This document shows, piece after piece, positions 6,853 through 17,500 of a stretch of 35,931 bases of DNA. Under the pieces are notes generated by a model. The model was not told the DNA's origin, ran no database searches, and saw only the letters and a program-made list of their open reading frames with translations. The position numbers and the translations under genes are program-made. Position 1 is the first letter of the stretch. Each line of letters begins with the position of its first letter. Source of the DNA: Candidatus Omnitrophota bacterium (GTDB taxonomy: Bacteria > Omnitrophota > Gorgyraeia > Tantalellales > Tantalellaceae). The stretch is from assembly GCA_016783605.1 (NCBI GenBank), contig JADHWG010000012.1, positions 1 through 35,931 of the forward strand. The letters are read 5' to 3'.

Positions 6853-8076
6853 CTAAAAAGCTGTCCAAGGAACAGCATAAATATTTGTGGCTATCGGATA
6901 AATTTTCTCCCCTGCATATACAATGATACCTTTGGTAACTTGCGAATGAGATTTAAGCAATTTCCGCATTGAGCGCGCATCCTTAAAAGTTATTTCTTTA
7001 GAAGACTTTACTTCTATTCCAATGGATCTTCCTGCCGAAGAAACAACAAAATCAACTTCTACATCGCCAGCTTTTGGTTTCCAGTAAAATATTTCAGGCA
7101 TCGTCAACTGCAAAGAAGCCCATGCTAAAATTTGCTGTAAGATAAAATTTTCTAAATATCGCCCTTTGACACGAGATTTTTTGAGATCTGCTGAAGAATG
7201 AATGCCGGCAAGAAAACACGCTGAACCTGAATCAAACCAGAAATATTTTGATTGCCTGTATGCTCTCTCGCCCTTTTCGACATATCCTTTAAGCTCGTAT
7301 AGAAGACTGGTATCTTTCAGCAAACTCATATACCTTGAGACATTTACCCTATTTTCGCCACAAGCATTTGACAGTTCTTCCTGCACCGATTCCCATCCCG
7401 TTGCTCGTGCTAAAGCCTCCATTAGGCGGCGAAAATTCTCTGGATGTCTAATTTTAACCAAATCCTGAATATCCCGCTGAATATAAGTATCGACATAGCT
7501 ACTCAAACGTTCTAAGGCTATTTTTTCATTAGAAGCAAGCACAATGCCTGGAAGTGACCCTCTCCATATAGCTTTCGTCATGTCGCAGTTTACTCTGATA
7601 CTTGAAAATCCAATCTCTCGGCCGGTCCATACCTTATCGAGAACACCTTGAGCAAATAAATTCCTCAATTCTCTGAACCCAAATCCAGTCAAATGTAAAT
7701 ATTTTGCCCGACCGGCTAATGTCTCACGTGGCGTCTGTCTTAAAGACATATTTCCAGAACCTGAAAGTATGAAATTTCTTCGGCGTCTGGATTTGTCAAC
7801 AAAATATTTAACTGTTATCAATAACTCCGGACATCGCTGAACTTCATCGATTATGGTCGGCTTGTCTTCCCACAACAGACCCTTGGGATCCTCTTTAGCT
7901 TGCTCGAGGACATCAGAATCATCTAACGTCAGATAACGCCAGTTTTTCAGAAAACTAGCATTCTCCAAAAGCGTGCTCTTACCAACCTGTCTTGGCCCAG
8001 TTAAGACAACCACAGGATGTGATTTCAACACTTCGCTAAGCCTTGTTTCCATCCATCTTGGAATATATTTCGCCAT
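6853..8076 (-). CDS. AAA_14/DUF4143-type ATPase with C-terminal nuclease-like domain (copy 3)
   Basis: A 407-residue AAA_14/DUF4143 protein and the most canonical of the three. It starts MAKYIPRWMETRLSEVLKSH, has Walker A GPRQVGKST (27-35), the family motif RYLTLDDSD, Walker B TIIDEVQRCPELL (D77-E78), sensor NFILSGSGNMSL and AGRAKYLHLTGFGFREL. The middle is a winged helix, then YFWFDSGSACFLAG. The C-terminal nuclease-like fold shows YLENFILQQ, GDVEVDFVV and IGIEVKSSKE. Function is unknown beyond probable ATP- and nucleic-acid-linked action. The start at 8076 has GAGGTG (8091-8086) upstream; a longer frame begins at a TTG at 8130 but lies within the promoter region. Base use is less A-rich than that of copy 2, which suggests a separate origin. 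Confidence 0.87.
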   Translation of the reverse strand: MAKYIPRWMETRLSEVLKSHPVVVLTGPRQVGKSTLLENASFLKNWRYLTLDDSDVLEQAKEDPKGLLWEDKPTIIDEVQRCPELLITVKYFVDKSRRRRNFILSGSGNMSLRQTPRETLAGRAKYLHLTGFGFRELRNLFAQGVLDKVWTGREIGFSSIRVNCDMTKAIWRGSLPGIVLASNEKIALERLSSYVDTYIQRDIQDLVKIRHPENFRRLMEALARATGWESVQEELSNACGENRVNVSRYMSLLKDTSLLYELKGYVEKGERAYRQSKYFWFDSGSACFLAGIHSSADLKKSRVKGRYLENFILQQILAWASLQLTMPEIFYWKPKAGDVEVDFVVSSAGRSIGIEVKSSKEITFKDARSMRKLLKSHSQVTKGIIVYAGEKIYPIATNIYAVPWTAF

Positions 8077-8098
8077 ACCTGTCTTCACCTCGTGTGTA

Positions 8099-8127
8099 AG
8101 CATACCACATAGGTATGTACAAAACAA
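8099..8127 (-). promoter_or_regulatory. Putative promoter and operator of ATPase copy 3
   Basis: TTGTTT (8127-8122) and TATGCT (8104-8099) are 17 bases apart. CATACC (8101-8106) and GGTATG (8112-8117) form an inverted repeat over the -10 box. The block TATGTGGTAT-R-CTTA around the -10 is shared with the promoter of ATPase copy 1. The -35 match is weak. Confidence 0.5.
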
Positions 8128-8278
8128 CAAAATATTATGTACAACTTGACATTTAAATTTGAACAGATTAACAACAAAAAACCAATACTATCCGGTTTAC
8201 GTTTTAAATCGGACACATAGTTTACAAATCGTCCCTTATTTTACATTCGTATTACATCAATCGAGCTCTTTCATTCCA

Positions 8279-8320
8279 CCAAAACAACCTCGTAGGTTTC
8301 AACCTACGAGGTTGTTTTGG
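8279..8320. repeat. Near-perfect 20-bp palindrome containing the AACCTCGTAGGTT motif
   Basis: Bases 8279-8298 are the reverse complement of 8301-8320, with only two bases between the arms. The core AACCTCGTAGGTT/AACCTACGAGGTT recurs at 5960-5972 and 8483-8511, and in shortened form near 1350-1361. It could act as a bidirectional transcription barrier or be a REP-type element; it is too symmetrical to be chance. Confidence 0.8.
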
Positions 8321-8335
8321 GAAAAAGATCTTATT

Positions 8336-8423
8336 GCGCCTCTCTTGGCGGGGTCGGCTTGCGCCGATAGGGGCCCGCCAAAAGAGACGCTTCTGAGACA
8401 CAAGAAAGATCTTTGCGTCTCAG
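8336..8423. repeat. Block of nested hairpins between ATPase copy 3 and the giant gene
   Basis: A 17-base arm (8336-8352) pairs with 8374-8390 with two mismatches, enclosing a TCGGC/GCCGA hairpin (8354-8367). Next, CTGAGAC (8393-8399) pairs with GTCTCAG (8417-8423) around an AAAGATCTTT palindrome. GATCTT...TGCGYCTC occurs on both sides in direct orientation. This part of the 448-base gap 8077-8524 has no coding frame with recognisable content. It may be a structured RNA, a miniature mobile element or a decayed one. Confidence 0.55.
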
Positions 8424-8485
8424 ATGGTTAATTTTTCACGCTTCTTCAAATCTTCAAAAATCTCAGAATTCGCCAAAAATTCAAC

Positions 8486-8511
8486 CTCGTAGGTTGAATT
8501 CAACCTACGAG
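8486..8511 (-). terminator. 26-base perfect palindrome after the giant gene
   Basis: Bases 8486-8511 form a perfect palindrome starting 14 bases after the stop codon of the giant gene. On the minus strand it is followed, after GTTGAA, by five T. It carries the AACCTCGTAGGTT-type arms of the local repeat family. It is probably both a family member and the terminator or 3'-end stabiliser of the very long transcript. Confidence 0.55.
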
Positions 8512-8524
8512 ATTGGTAGCGGGA

Positions 8525-11500
8525 TTACGCTTTTGTCAGCACTTCTTGTACGTATCTTTCGTAATCTTTGACTTCGGCGTTGAGATCAACGGCTTCTATG
8601 TTGGGGAAATAGAGGAATACGTTGTATCCGGCTATTTTCTGAAGCATTCCGTCTCTTACGCCTACTGTCGGAATTTGGTTATTGTTCGCCATGATCTCTA
8701 GAGTTTTTCTGTAGAGCTGGCTTATTAGTCCCGTATCCATTCTGACCAGAAGCATATTGGCGTCGGAATTCTCCGCGAGGAGAGCTGTTATGTCTCGCGC
8801 GCCGGAGGTGTCATCTATTTCCGTTTTCACCGCGATTATTCCTCCCCTTGTAGCGAGGGCTACATGGTCAGCTTTTACGCTCTTTCCCGTAATTTTGTTG
8901 ATCTTATTAAGAACTTCTTCCGGAGATACTCTCTCTCCTTCTTTAACCTTGATCACTTCGTCAACATTTACGTATTTCGCCAATCCGTTAAATTCAAGCG
9001 CTTTTGCCAGACTTTCCGTTATCTTGTTGTTTCGGATAACAAGAATATCTTTTATCGGATCGGATTCATTATTCGATATTTTCATACTCGCGCGTCTTTC
9101 TTTTATTGACGCGGCTAACAGTTTCATATCCATAGCGGAATTGATCGCCGTTACCATATACTGCTTGGAACCGCCATCTCTTTGTTTTACTCCCAAATTT
9201 TCCATATACGTTTTGGTGTTTTCCTGATAGGAAACTTTATGCGTCCGGTATATCTTATCGATCTTTATGTTATACAAACTCTTTTCAGCGATTTTAAAAG
9301 ATTTTAAAGCTCTTGTATCGTCAAAAAACTTTACAAAAGTTCGGATACAATCCCTTAACTGACTTTCTTGAAGTTTGTTAACATCGTCGGGAGTAAAAGT
9401 ATCCATTTTTTTGATTTTCTCAATATCTTCTTTGGTTAACCTGGTTTTTTTAGATTCAACGAGTTTAGGGATGTCTTTTCGCGCTTTCGTCGCGAAATCT
9501 TTTATAATTTTGAACACTTCTCCATTATCCACGGAAGGCTCAATATCCAAAAGCGCGGCAATACATTTTTCATCGCCTATTTTCCATTCAAATTCATCCA
9601 TCATTTTTTCTTGAGCTTTGGTCGACACTTCTATCAGCGTGATGCCTTCCTCTTTAAGAGTTTTGACTTGTCCAAGTTCCAATTTACCATACACGCTTTT
9701 AGGAATACCTATTTGGACATCGAGATCTTCATCGAGATCCATCGAGCGCGGCATTACGCTCATTTCTTTATCCGTCACATTTTCTATATTTTCCACATCA
9801 AAGATCTGTATGCCGGCTTGCGTAGGATCTTCCATCTGCATTATGCGGCTTATAAATGAATCAATGTTCCTATTTGTTCCCGCAATTATAAAATCAAGTT
9901 CACCTTCTTTATCAAGATCGAGCTCTATCAGATCGTTGAGGCGTTCCAATTCTTTCCCACTTCCCCGAAACACATCCGTAACCTCATATTGTTTTGCGGA
10001 TCCTTCAGCGGGAATAAGCTGTTTTCTTACGGCCTTATCCAAAAACAGCTTAACTTTCTTTTCTTTCGCGGCATTCATGATCTCTTTCGACGTCCATATC
10101 GCCAAACCATAATTGATCAGAATTTTAAGCTGAATTCTCTTTTTGTTCTCTTCATCCAAAACCTTTATTTTGTTCATCAAGATCTGCGCTTCTCTAAAAA
10201 CCCATTCGTTCGGGAACTTCTCTTTCAGTCTCAGCAATATCGGCTGAGCTTCGGTTATGCCGTAATCGTCGATGATACGCATAACTTTCGCGGCAAGAGT
10301 GAAAGTTCTGTCGGATTTTTTAATATATTTTTGGGTTATTACGTCTAAGGCATCTACTGCTTTATTGTGCAATCCTAACCTTGCCGCGGCCTCGGCAAAG
10401 CCAAACATATTGCGATGACCCGAAATCGCCTCTCCCTGTAAATCCAAACTTGTACAAAAACCTCTTATTTTCTGAACCTGTTTATCGTCAATATCGTTTA
10501 ACCTGCCTAAAATGTCAAAGATCAATCCATGGGTTACTCGGCCATCTCTGCGTCCGGCGATATCTATGAACGTATTGACCATATCTTCCGTTACCTCGTC
10601 ACGTATTTTTTTCTCACAGAGAAGTTGCTCCAAATACCATAACGATATGATCTTCTTCCCTGTTTGTTTAAGCCTATCTGTTTCGTCAAGTTCCGCTTTA
10701 TCCTGCGTAACAGAATCTTTCACTTTGCCAAATAGAGCTTTTATATCTTTCTTTTTTCGAAATCCGTTAAGCGTTCTGAGTTCGCGGTCTCCAATCAAAG
10801 GTAAATATCGTTCGAACAGAAAAACATCGAACAAATTCATCTCTTCCGGCACCGTATGCGGAAGTTCCTCAGGTATCGGTTTGGCGTAATTTATGTAAAT
10901 TTTGCCATCCGTTCGCACCGACCAGCCTATTTCATACGGCCAGCCGTTATTTATCGCGACTACCCTTTTGGCAAATTTTACCAGTCGTCTTGCAAGCCCC
11001 GCGGGCAAAATTTTTCCGCCATCGATAACTTTTTCCGTTACAAGTTTTCCGTTTTTCAAAACCTGTTTTTTATAAAGTGTTCCCTCATTGATCACTTCAA
11101 CAATTTCCGTAAATCTGTTACTCATAATTTCCGCGGGTGTTTCACCGTTTTCCACACTCCCGCCATCAACACCCCAAACCCCCGTTATGTAGATCATCCC
11201 CTTGGATTTTGTTAACGGATCATATGTGCGTATTACACCATGGCGTTCTTTGTAGCCCGTATTTACGATTTTCGGGATATCCTTACTTACCGCCTCACCC
11301 ACCGGCACCTGTAAAATTACAGCGGGATACACATCACATTCCCTGATTTTATAATCTAATCTTAACCTAAACGCGTTATAAGAATATTTCTGGGCTATAC
11401 AACGCTTTACGGCTTCAAGAATCTGTTTCTCCGTTTTGATCTCGGGAAAATCAATATTTGGATACGAAGCATATACCTCGTCAGCATTTACTGTTGTCCA

Positions 11501-14500
11501 GTCCCCGAAATTAAAACTCGGAACCACCTGAAAGGTCTTATTATTATTTCGTTTCCTCAATTTTCTTACGCTTTCCAATATTATGTGCTCCAGACCTTCC
11601 GTCATCATCCCTGCAATTATGACGTCTCGTACTTTTTTCAATCTGCTTTCAAGCTCTTGCTTATTTATCGTCAGAGTCCCTGTTTCATCTCTGACGCCTT
11701 TCATTAGATCGTCAATTTTGTCCTGGATAGAGTGACCTGTTTCTTTATTCGCGTGCGTTAAAAATCGCCTTACAAATTCAAAAGAAAGAACAACTCCCGG
11801 AGCGATATTTTCCTCCAGCGAAGCGTTATTTTCTTCCGCGCCGTTATTGTTATTGATCATTTCCCCCAAATGCGCGGTCTTTGGACCAACCACGTTCATA
11901 TGGGACATATTCACATTTTTGAGGTCAAACACCAGTTTACGCCTTTTTCCAACAATTGCTTTCACTGTTCTGACTTTATTTATCGATCTCGCTTTTCTAT
12001 ATTCTTTCTTCTTTTCTATCTCATGGTTTTCCGCGACCCTGATGCGGACAATTTTATCAACATTCACCCTGAACATTATGTCTTTTTTCCCATATGGCTC
12101 TAATATGTTCACGGCATCCGGGATATGCGCCATTGGGATACACTCAGAACACGCTAATCGACGCGCGTGCCCATTTCCTCTTGAGCTAACAATTATCCCG
12201 GCAATATTCAGTTTATTTACTCTTTGGCGCATATCTTCCGGCAAAACTAAAATATCGTCTTTGCCCGCGCGCGGAATATAGTTTTCCAGATCTTCCGGTC
12301 CTTTTATCAAAACCAGCTTCCCTACCGCGATACCGCAGTTCAACCCGCCGTTGGCGCTGTATATGCCAAGTTTCTTTACGTGCTGTGCCAAAACTTTGTT
12401 AATATCTCCGGACAATGACTCAAAATTCTCACTACTCCCTATCTCCCTTATAAACTCCCCGATTTCGTCATCTCTTTCAGACAAGATCCTCCTCAACACA
12501 TTGATACTTCCCCAATGCGTTACGGCGCCGTCATTATCTCGTTCTTTTACACTTTTCTGAAACAATTTTATTTTATCGCTTAAATCCAGAAGTTCAGCCA
12601 CTCGTCCGCCCATTTTCTTATTTTTTTCATTTATTCGTTTTAAACATACACTCAATAACCGCTCTTCAAATCCTAAGCTTTGCGCGAACATTTTCGTCTC
12701 ATACTTTTCTACCGCATCAATTTCTTTTCGTATTACTTCATCCACGATCTGAATAACTCCGGCAGGATCAATTTTTTTCTGTATTTTTCTCGCGAGAATA
12801 GACCTAACAAACGTATCTATTTCCGATGTATATTTCGCGTTAAAAGGATATACTTTCTCACCAACATGCGCGTTCCAATAAAGACGCAGATATACGGCCC
12901 TGACTATCTGCAGATACAGCACCTTAAGCACTATTTCCATCGGCATATCCTCAAAAAACGCCCGGGTTAAATATACGGACGGATACCTGCCTTCGCGGCT
13001 TCTTGAAAAAGCGATCTGCCATTTTTTATCGCGGCACATAAGCAGATGTGGATGAAGCGCTTCGATACTTTTCTTTGCCGGTTCAACCAGATAGATCTTT
13101 AATTCTTTTAACAAGCCACAATTTTTTCTTAAAAATTCGTTAAATTCCTTATTGCTTTCAATTCTCTCCATTTTAGTCCAAAGAGATGATCCGCTTTCAA
13201 ATTGATTTCCTTGCGTCACAATTTTAAACTTATGTGTAGCAGGATCAAAAGCGACACATGTAAACTTGCCCTCGGTCATCCCGTCCCTAAGTTCCTTTAT
13301 TTTAAGATCTTTATTGTATCTTCCTTTGAATCCGACATCCGGGGGATATCTTCCGTCTTTCGGAAAACCTTTTGATTCCATCTCCATATTTATGTCGCCG
13401 TCTTCGTTCAGATATGGCTTGATAATACCAATACTGCTCGCGATCTCCGGCTTATGAGACATGACAATATTAAGACCCGCTTCACCTTGAACATTTAAGC
13501 CATTCGGCTCTTTCTTCAACCTATCGTCACCTTTTCCTTCGGCGTTAAAAACATACACGCTTCTTTGCTGCACTACCTTAAGGTCTAAATTCGTAAGCCT
13601 TGTGATATCCCGCCCGGCCAATTCTTTAACCTTATTAAGCATTGCCACCAAATCTTGGGGCATTGTTTTTACGCTTACATCCCGTAAAAGAACAGCTATG
13701 CTTTTTTCACCGCGCGTCTTTTCCCCAAGTTCGCGTATCATACCTTTTTTGTCAGTCGCGCCAATACTCACTAATTTTACACCCGTTTCTTTTTCCAATA
13801 TCGGACGAAGCTGTTCTCCAAATCTTTCATACACGGAAGCGGGAATTCCCACTTCTATCACAAATTCACTTCCCGGCGGCGGTGACAGCATTAGTAACGG
13901 CTCTTGAACTCTTTCGATCCTTTTTGTATCTTCAAGAGATTTTCTCACATTTTCATCGATTATTTCCTGCACCCGCGAAAGCCCGGCTATTCTTCCCTCA
14001 ACTATCTCCACTTTTTTCGCGGCATTCAACTGCAGAAAATCTTTATCTTTACTACTTTCTACACCAAAAACCGGAACAAGCCCTTCATTTCCAAAATTTC
14101 TCATAAACTCTTTAGTTTCAGCAACTTCCACAAAAGGAATACTCGGACGTATGTTAACTCCATACTTTGACCGTATATAGATCATATGCAGAACGTATTC
14201 TTTTATACCGGCGCTATCTCCGCATACGGTTACCGGTATTTTTCTATTTAGTTCTTTTTGTATTTTCGCGACCGATTCCGCTATGAGTTCTAACTTCTCC
14301 GTCAGTTCCGGCTGTATCGCACTAAAGAGCATAATGGCCTTTATGGTCTGTCTGAGATTGCCGCGTCCCAACTCTTTTTCAAAATCCCTGAATATGCTCC
14401 TTAAGAGATCGTTGGTTCCGATGCTAATGAAATCCGATAAAGTAATTATTTTTTCCCTGTTTTTCACGCCTTTAACACTCTCTATCATAGATCCGATCGG

Positions 14501-17500
14501 CACAGCTTCAAGCTTCTTCGCAATACTAGCTATCAAACTCTTATCAATCTCCGTTTCTTCTTCTCCTTCTTTCGAGACAGTTTCTTTGGCGGTTTTTAGC
14601 CACTCGCGGATGTCCAGCACATCCCGTTCTGTCTCAACCTGCGGAAACAATATTTGCACGTTTTCGGCGTCTTCTTCAACAATAGATTCATAAAGCGCTT
14701 CCAGTTCAACCGATAAAATCCGCGCGCCGACAGAGGTTCTATAAAAATCAATTCCGACGGCATTTGTCTCGGCACCTGTAATCCTTTTATCTTCACTTAC
14801 GTCAATTGTCCTAAAAGTCAGCGTTTTCCCGCCGGAATGGCGTATTAGGCTTTTAATGTTTTTCTTAAAAAACTGTTTAATCTCATTTCGCGCCTTCAAA
14901 TTTTCTTCGTCCGAGAGAAACGTGTCTAAGTACGGAATATTCTTGTTGAGCCACACTTCCGTGCGGACAAGCCCCACACCGTCAGCGCCATTTAAAAGCG
15001 CGGTATTAAGAGCGTCTTTTTCATCCACATTCGCGAGCACTTCCACGACATCGCCTTTCTCGATGCCTCTCCTCACACCAACCTGAGCCGGCTCCATCAT
15101 TATCTCTTTATGATATTTGTTAAAAGCACTTTGGCGTACGGCTTTTTTTCTATGGCTCTCTATCATCTGCCTGTCAGGTTTTGCCGTTAAAGAACCGATA
15201 GAACCATCCGAAAGAACGAGATCGCCCACTTTCACACTTTCGGTGATCTCATCCATCGTAATGTCGTCTTTGCCATTATGCCCTTTACCATCGACAAAAA
15301 ACACCGGAACATTAAGCCCTTTGAGGGCAAGAACCCAATGCGCTGTTGGTCCGGCAGTTGTCGTGACTATCTCGCACACATTCTCGTTTTTAACCAAACT
15401 AACCGCTTCCGGCGGAAGAAGATTGCCTTTTAGGAATAATATATGTTTTTCCCCGTGATCGGTTTCCTTAAATTCCTTTACCGTAACTTCAATTCCTTCC
15501 AAAAGAGAAGCTGTTTGTTTCAATATGCTTTGATAATCTTCTAACTCCGCGATAAATTTCTGATTATTAGCATCTCCTATTAAACTTTTTTTCCGCATTT
15601 CTATATCTGCGAACAAATCTTCCAGTATGACTGACGCCGGTAAATATTCCTCAACCATTCTTTTAATAACCTTTGTTTCAATATCTTCAAATACTATCAT
15701 CATCGCGGAAGTAATATCTTCATTCTCATCAGGCATAACAGAGAATTGCTTCTTGATTTTTTTAAGAGCCTCTTTGAATTTTGTCCTTTCATCCCTTATC
15801 GCGCCGGGGGCGATCTTGCGGGAATAAAAAATATCCGAGATGATCGCCTTATCCATAGCCTTCAAAACATTTATAGTAGTTGCGACTGGCACCGCTTTCA
15901 TCGCGGATATTGTTTCTTTGCCTTTTTCTTTTCTTTCCAGTTCAAAAATTTTGTTATTTATCTTGCGGTGCAGAAGAACCGCGGCTTTGGGTTTAATGAT
16001 GGGCTTTCCCGGCGTAATTGTCCGCAATTCGTCCTTTACGCTAAAGATAAGTTCGTTAAATATCTTAAATGTATCTCCGTTTAGCAAGTTCTTTAGGTCA
16101 CCACAGTTCGCTATCACCTTATGCAATTCATCTATTTCCTTCTCAATAATTTCTTTCGCTTTTTCCTCATCTCGCCGCGCTGTTTCCGGTATTATGTTAT
16201 GCACAACAGCCGCTATATCAACATCCTCACCCGCGTCATAATACGCGGCATATCCTGAAGCAAGCGCTTTTTTAATGCTAGAAACGCCTCTATATTCCGT
16301 CAAGGGCACTACCCTGTAACTTTTTAGCGACGTACTAATGGCCCGTTTTGTCTCTTCATTTATTTCCGCGCCGTCCGATTCGATACCTTTAACTTCCACA
16401 TTTATACTGACTTCACGCCCCGCGTACGGCACTTTGATCCTGACCGTTTCTTCCTGCGCGATATTCACCCCGTTTTCATAAAGCGTATCCTGAATAAACT
16501 TCTCAATCCCCCTTCTCACGTCACAAAACGCTATGATCAGCTGATCGCCCTCATACGAACCATAACATTTTGAATCCGAACAATACTCAAAACTTAACTT
16601 GTCCGGTTTCTCCAACACTTTAAGCGCCATCACATACGAAACCCTAAGAAGTTTTTTCGCGTATTCCTTATCCTCAAACACTTTCCGCGGCATATTGTCC
16701 TGAAACTGTCTAATAAATATCCTCTTATCGATTTTCCGCCCCGCATCCGAGAAGTTCGCGTCTTCCAGCCAGCTCAGATATTCATCGTCAGCAGTCTCCT
16801 CCTCGTCATCTGTTCTCTGCATATTCGCCGCCACAGCCAGCACCACGCCGCCGGCAATAAACATAACCTTCACCCCAAAAATACGCGCGCCCAAAGCCAA
16901 AGCCTCGAGCCCCGCACAAACCGCCAGCACGATTAAAAATGTCCGTAAGATATCATTCTCTTTCGACACAGGACGGTTTATTCTCCGTAAGTCTTCTTTT
17001 TCTTCGGATGTTAATGAAAACGCGTCTTTTCTTATATTTTTAAACTCTTTTGTTTCTTTTATCGCGTTAAAAGCTTTGAGTATTTTTTCTAAATAAGCCG
17101 GCGATATCCCAGGATATTTCTTCAGAAAAACCGCTGTTTCTGCCGCAGTTTCTGTCTTATAAACATTCTTAAAAAATACCCGTTTGAACCGGTTCATGCC
17201 AAGCTCAATAATATCGGCGGCAATGAGAAAAGCGGACATCTGCCGCGCTTCTGTCTTTTTTAATTCTGTCCAAGATTTTTGTTTTAAGTACTCTTCAAAT
17301 TCATCCGAACGTGCGTGATGAAAAAGAACTACTGCTTCCTGAACATCAGAGAGAGAAATACCGTTTCTTTTCGCGGCGGCGAGTGTTGCCGGTCCCTGGA
17401 ACTGATCAACCGCGTAATCCATTTCATCCTGAGTAAATTGGAATCCCCTGCTCTCGAAAATATTAATCAACTCTTCATATCGGCTTACATCATGAGAAAT

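Noticed and set aside
6674-6868. A 64-codon minus-strand frame between brnA and ATPase copy 3.
   Set aside because: It covers a palindromic element, has no ribosome site and encodes low-information sequence overlapping the end of the ATPase gene.
8077-8130. N-terminal extension of ATPase copy 3 to a TTG start at 8130.
   Set aside because: That region holds the promoter-like boxes and an inverted repeat, whereas the ATG at 8076 has a GAGGTG site.
8279-8511. Repeated palindromes considered as a CRISPR array.
   Set aside because: There is no regular spacing, no spacer-like unique segments of equal length and no cas genes; the repeats pair as hairpins.
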